Virus record (IMG/VR): IMGVR_UViG_3300025112_000073
Span: 1-35,439 of that record
DNA length: 35,439 nt
Direction: 5' to 3' (one strand)
Source: a virus
Under the pieces are notes generated by a model. That model did not search any database. It saw only the letters and a list, made by a program, of their open reading frames with translations, and was not told the DNA's origin. Position numbers and translations under genes: made by a program. Shown here piece after piece: positions 34,482 to 35,439 of the stretch (its first letter is position 1; each line of letters opens with the position of its first letter).

Positions 34482-34881
34482 ATGGTTTACCTTATGGTTA
34501 AGTGAGAAAGATATCATAGATACTATGATACTGCAAGCTAAACTACTTGCAGTAGTTAGAAGGGGGCTATCTTGCAAGCCAACGAGAGTTTCAACGGGGA
34601 CGGCAACCCACCCCGTGAAATTCGAGGGGGTGTAGCAACCTGTATATCTCGTAATCCCAATCTAAATTAATTTTTGGGAAACCGAGCTAGTAGGATTCCC
34701 TACTCTATTCTAAAATATATTTTTTAAAAAAATCCAGGGTTTCCCTATATCGTTGATATTGTTAATCTTAACGAAGAAGGATAAAGTAAGCCTTGACTAT
34801 TGCATATAGTGTATATTATTATATAAATTATAGGTAAAAATAAACGACTTCCTTCTTAAGATAAGATTTTGGATTCTAATT
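34482..34881. other. Non-coding hairpin-rich intergenic region
   Basis: No convincing gene lies in these 400 bases. Six hairpins stand in tandem: 34512-34530 (8 bp, 3-base loop), 34531-34552 (7 bp), 34565-34580, 34586-34623 (about 13 bp with one bulge), 34654-34679 and 34689-34704. CACCCC (34609-34614) can alternatively pair with GGGGTG (34627-34632). The right half is AT-rich and carries a right-pointing promoter. The layout suits an early control region, a structured leader or a replication origin. Open frames crossing it are ignored because they run through the stems. Confidence 0.55.
34793..34822 (+). promoter_or_regulatory. Right-pointing sigma70-like promoter
   Basis: TTGACT (34793-34798) and TATTAT (34817-34822) are separated by 18 bases in AT-rich DNA. 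They lie about 60 bases upstream of the first of three small right-pointing genes. The -35 differs from consensus by one base and the -10 by two. The position, opposite to the left-pointing block, supports a role in early transcription. Confidence 0.6.
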
Positions 34882-35016
34882 ATGCAGACATCACAGGGTT
34901 ACAGGCCTCAGAAACGGGGTAAAAAGACTACTCAAGGGAGTAGTAAACTAACAAAATACAGTCACAAAGGCTCTAAAAGGCGTTATACTAAGAGATACAG
35001 GGGTCAGGGGAAATAG
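34882..35016 (+). CDS. Small very basic protein, 44 residues
   Basis: ATG at 34882 runs 44 codons to TAG at 35014-35016. The product is rich in Lys, Arg, Gln and Gly (starting MQTSQGYRPQKRGKK), charged enough to bind nucleic acid. SD support is poor. It is the first gene after the right-pointing promoter, and the next gene's AGGAGA lies at its stop, consistent with a small early operon. No family was recognised. Confidence 0.5.
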   Translation: MQTSQGYRPQKRGKKTTQGSSKLTKYSHKGSKRRYTKRYRGQGK

Positions 35017-35026
35017 GAGAAAATCA

Positions 35027-35242
35027 TTGTCTAGTTTCAATATTAATGACTATATTAGGAGTAATGAATCATTGGATTACCAGAAGATTTATAGAGATAT
35101 GGAAGAAATGACGGGCTTCATGGCTCAGACAAGAAGAGAAGATCATTACCACAGAGTCGTCGGACTCTTCGAGAGTCTTAATAATGGCGAAATCTCGCAC
35201 AATGCGAGCGTTAATGCTGAGATCGATGAAGTACCGTTTTAG
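35027..35242 (+). CDS. Small acidic protein, TTG start
   Basis: This 71-residue protein begins at TTG (35027), with AGGAG about eight bases before it. It is helical and acidic (including KIYRDMEEMTGFMAQTRREDHYH and NAEIDEVPF), with no Cys. It is encoded in the same transcript as the basic 44-residue protein, so an acidic-basic pair is possible but not shown. The end overlaps the next gene. Function is unknown. Confidence 0.55.
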   Translation: MSSFNINDYIRSNESLDYQKIYRDMEEMTGFMAQTRREDHYHRVVGLFESLNNGEISHNASVNAEIDEVPF

Positions 35243-35414
35243 AGGGGCCCCTCTTATTTTTCCTAATGTTGAGTGGGTTATGAATAACACTAGGGATGCA
35301 AGGCTAAAGTTGTATGATGGAAGTATACATGGAATACGGTGCGATTGGAATAATTGTATCATTGTTTGTAATGATGATAATGAATCTGATCAAGAGCCAG
35401 AGGGTACAAAATGA
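35226..35414 (+). CDS. Small protein, unknown, 62 residues
   Basis: The chosen start, ATG at 35226, overlaps the previous gene by 17 bases; an upstream ATG at 35184 would give 76 residues. The product has a basic start (MKYRFRGAPLIF), then strands with LKLYDGSIHGIRCDWNNCIIVC, two nearby Cys and an acidic tail. It could be a small beta-barrel. It ends in TGA 25 bases before the window edge, where another frame may begin. Confidence 0.5.
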   Translation: MKYRFRGAPLIFPNVEWVMNNTRDARLKLYDGSIHGIRCDWNNCIIVCNDDNESDQEPEGTK

Positions 35415-35439
35415 TGATTTAGATGATATGAGAGTGCAT

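Noticed and set aside
34240-34635. 131-codon right-pointing frame across the hairpin region
   Set aside because: It runs opposite the 122-residue gene and through several strong stems, with no SD and an implausible composition.
1-35439. Global recoding of TAG to a sense codon
   Set aside because: Several well-supported genes, such as those ending at 437, 726 and 1493, stop at TAG with the next gene right after, so TAG is used as a stop; only isolated oddities remain.

Overview
The window reads as part of the genome of a low-GC, tailed double-stranded DNA phage (Caudoviricetes). It holds virion and tail genes, a phage-type replication and recombination module, tightly overlapping cistrons and good Shine-Dalgarno (SD) sites. 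No integrase, tRNA, rRNA or CRISPR array was seen. Terminase, portal and major capsid genes are absent and probably lie left of position 1. The host cannot be named; AGA-rich codon use and strong SD sites point to a low-GC bacterial host, by inference only.

Right-pointing virion block (1-21414). Small genes, including a membrane protein and a zinc ribbon, lead into a metallophosphoesterase and an HExxH protein. A large propeller-like tail protein and a tail fibre with a self-cleaving S74 chaperone domain follow, then several glycine/glutamine-rich or lysine-rich proteins likely to be internal virion proteins. The block ends with a 2,964-residue giant. This giant carries a D-L-D-G-D motif in a context resembling the beta-prime catalytic barrel of multisubunit and QDE-1-like RNA polymerases, upstream of an ejection-protein-like C-terminus. 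It is best read as a candidate virion-packaged RNA polymerase.

Left-pointing early/replication block (34481 down to 21491), which meets the virion block at a structured convergent boundary near 21420-21503. In transcription order it holds small leader-type genes with structured RNA elements, small membrane and coiled-coil genes, then a complete ubiquitin-like conjugation cassette: a beta-grasp ubiquitin-like protein (Ubl), an E2-like protein, a JAB/JAMM protease and a ThiF/E1-like enzyme. A Sak4-like RecA-fold ATPase, its partner protein, a primase-helicase, a Gp157-family protein, an HNH nuclease with a structured leader and a MazG-like protein follow. The cassette sits directly upstream of the replication genes with almost no spacing, so the two are probably co-expressed.

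Right end (34482-35439). A hairpin-rich 400-base non-coding stretch separates the left-pointing block from a sigma70-like promoter that faces right into a cluster of tiny basic genes. It is a candidate early control region or replication origin.

The two most important leads are the phage-encoded Ubl/E2/JAB/E1 cassette and the embedded RNA-polymerase-like catalytic region. Several short genes of 24-58 codons were found by reading the gaps between the longer genes.
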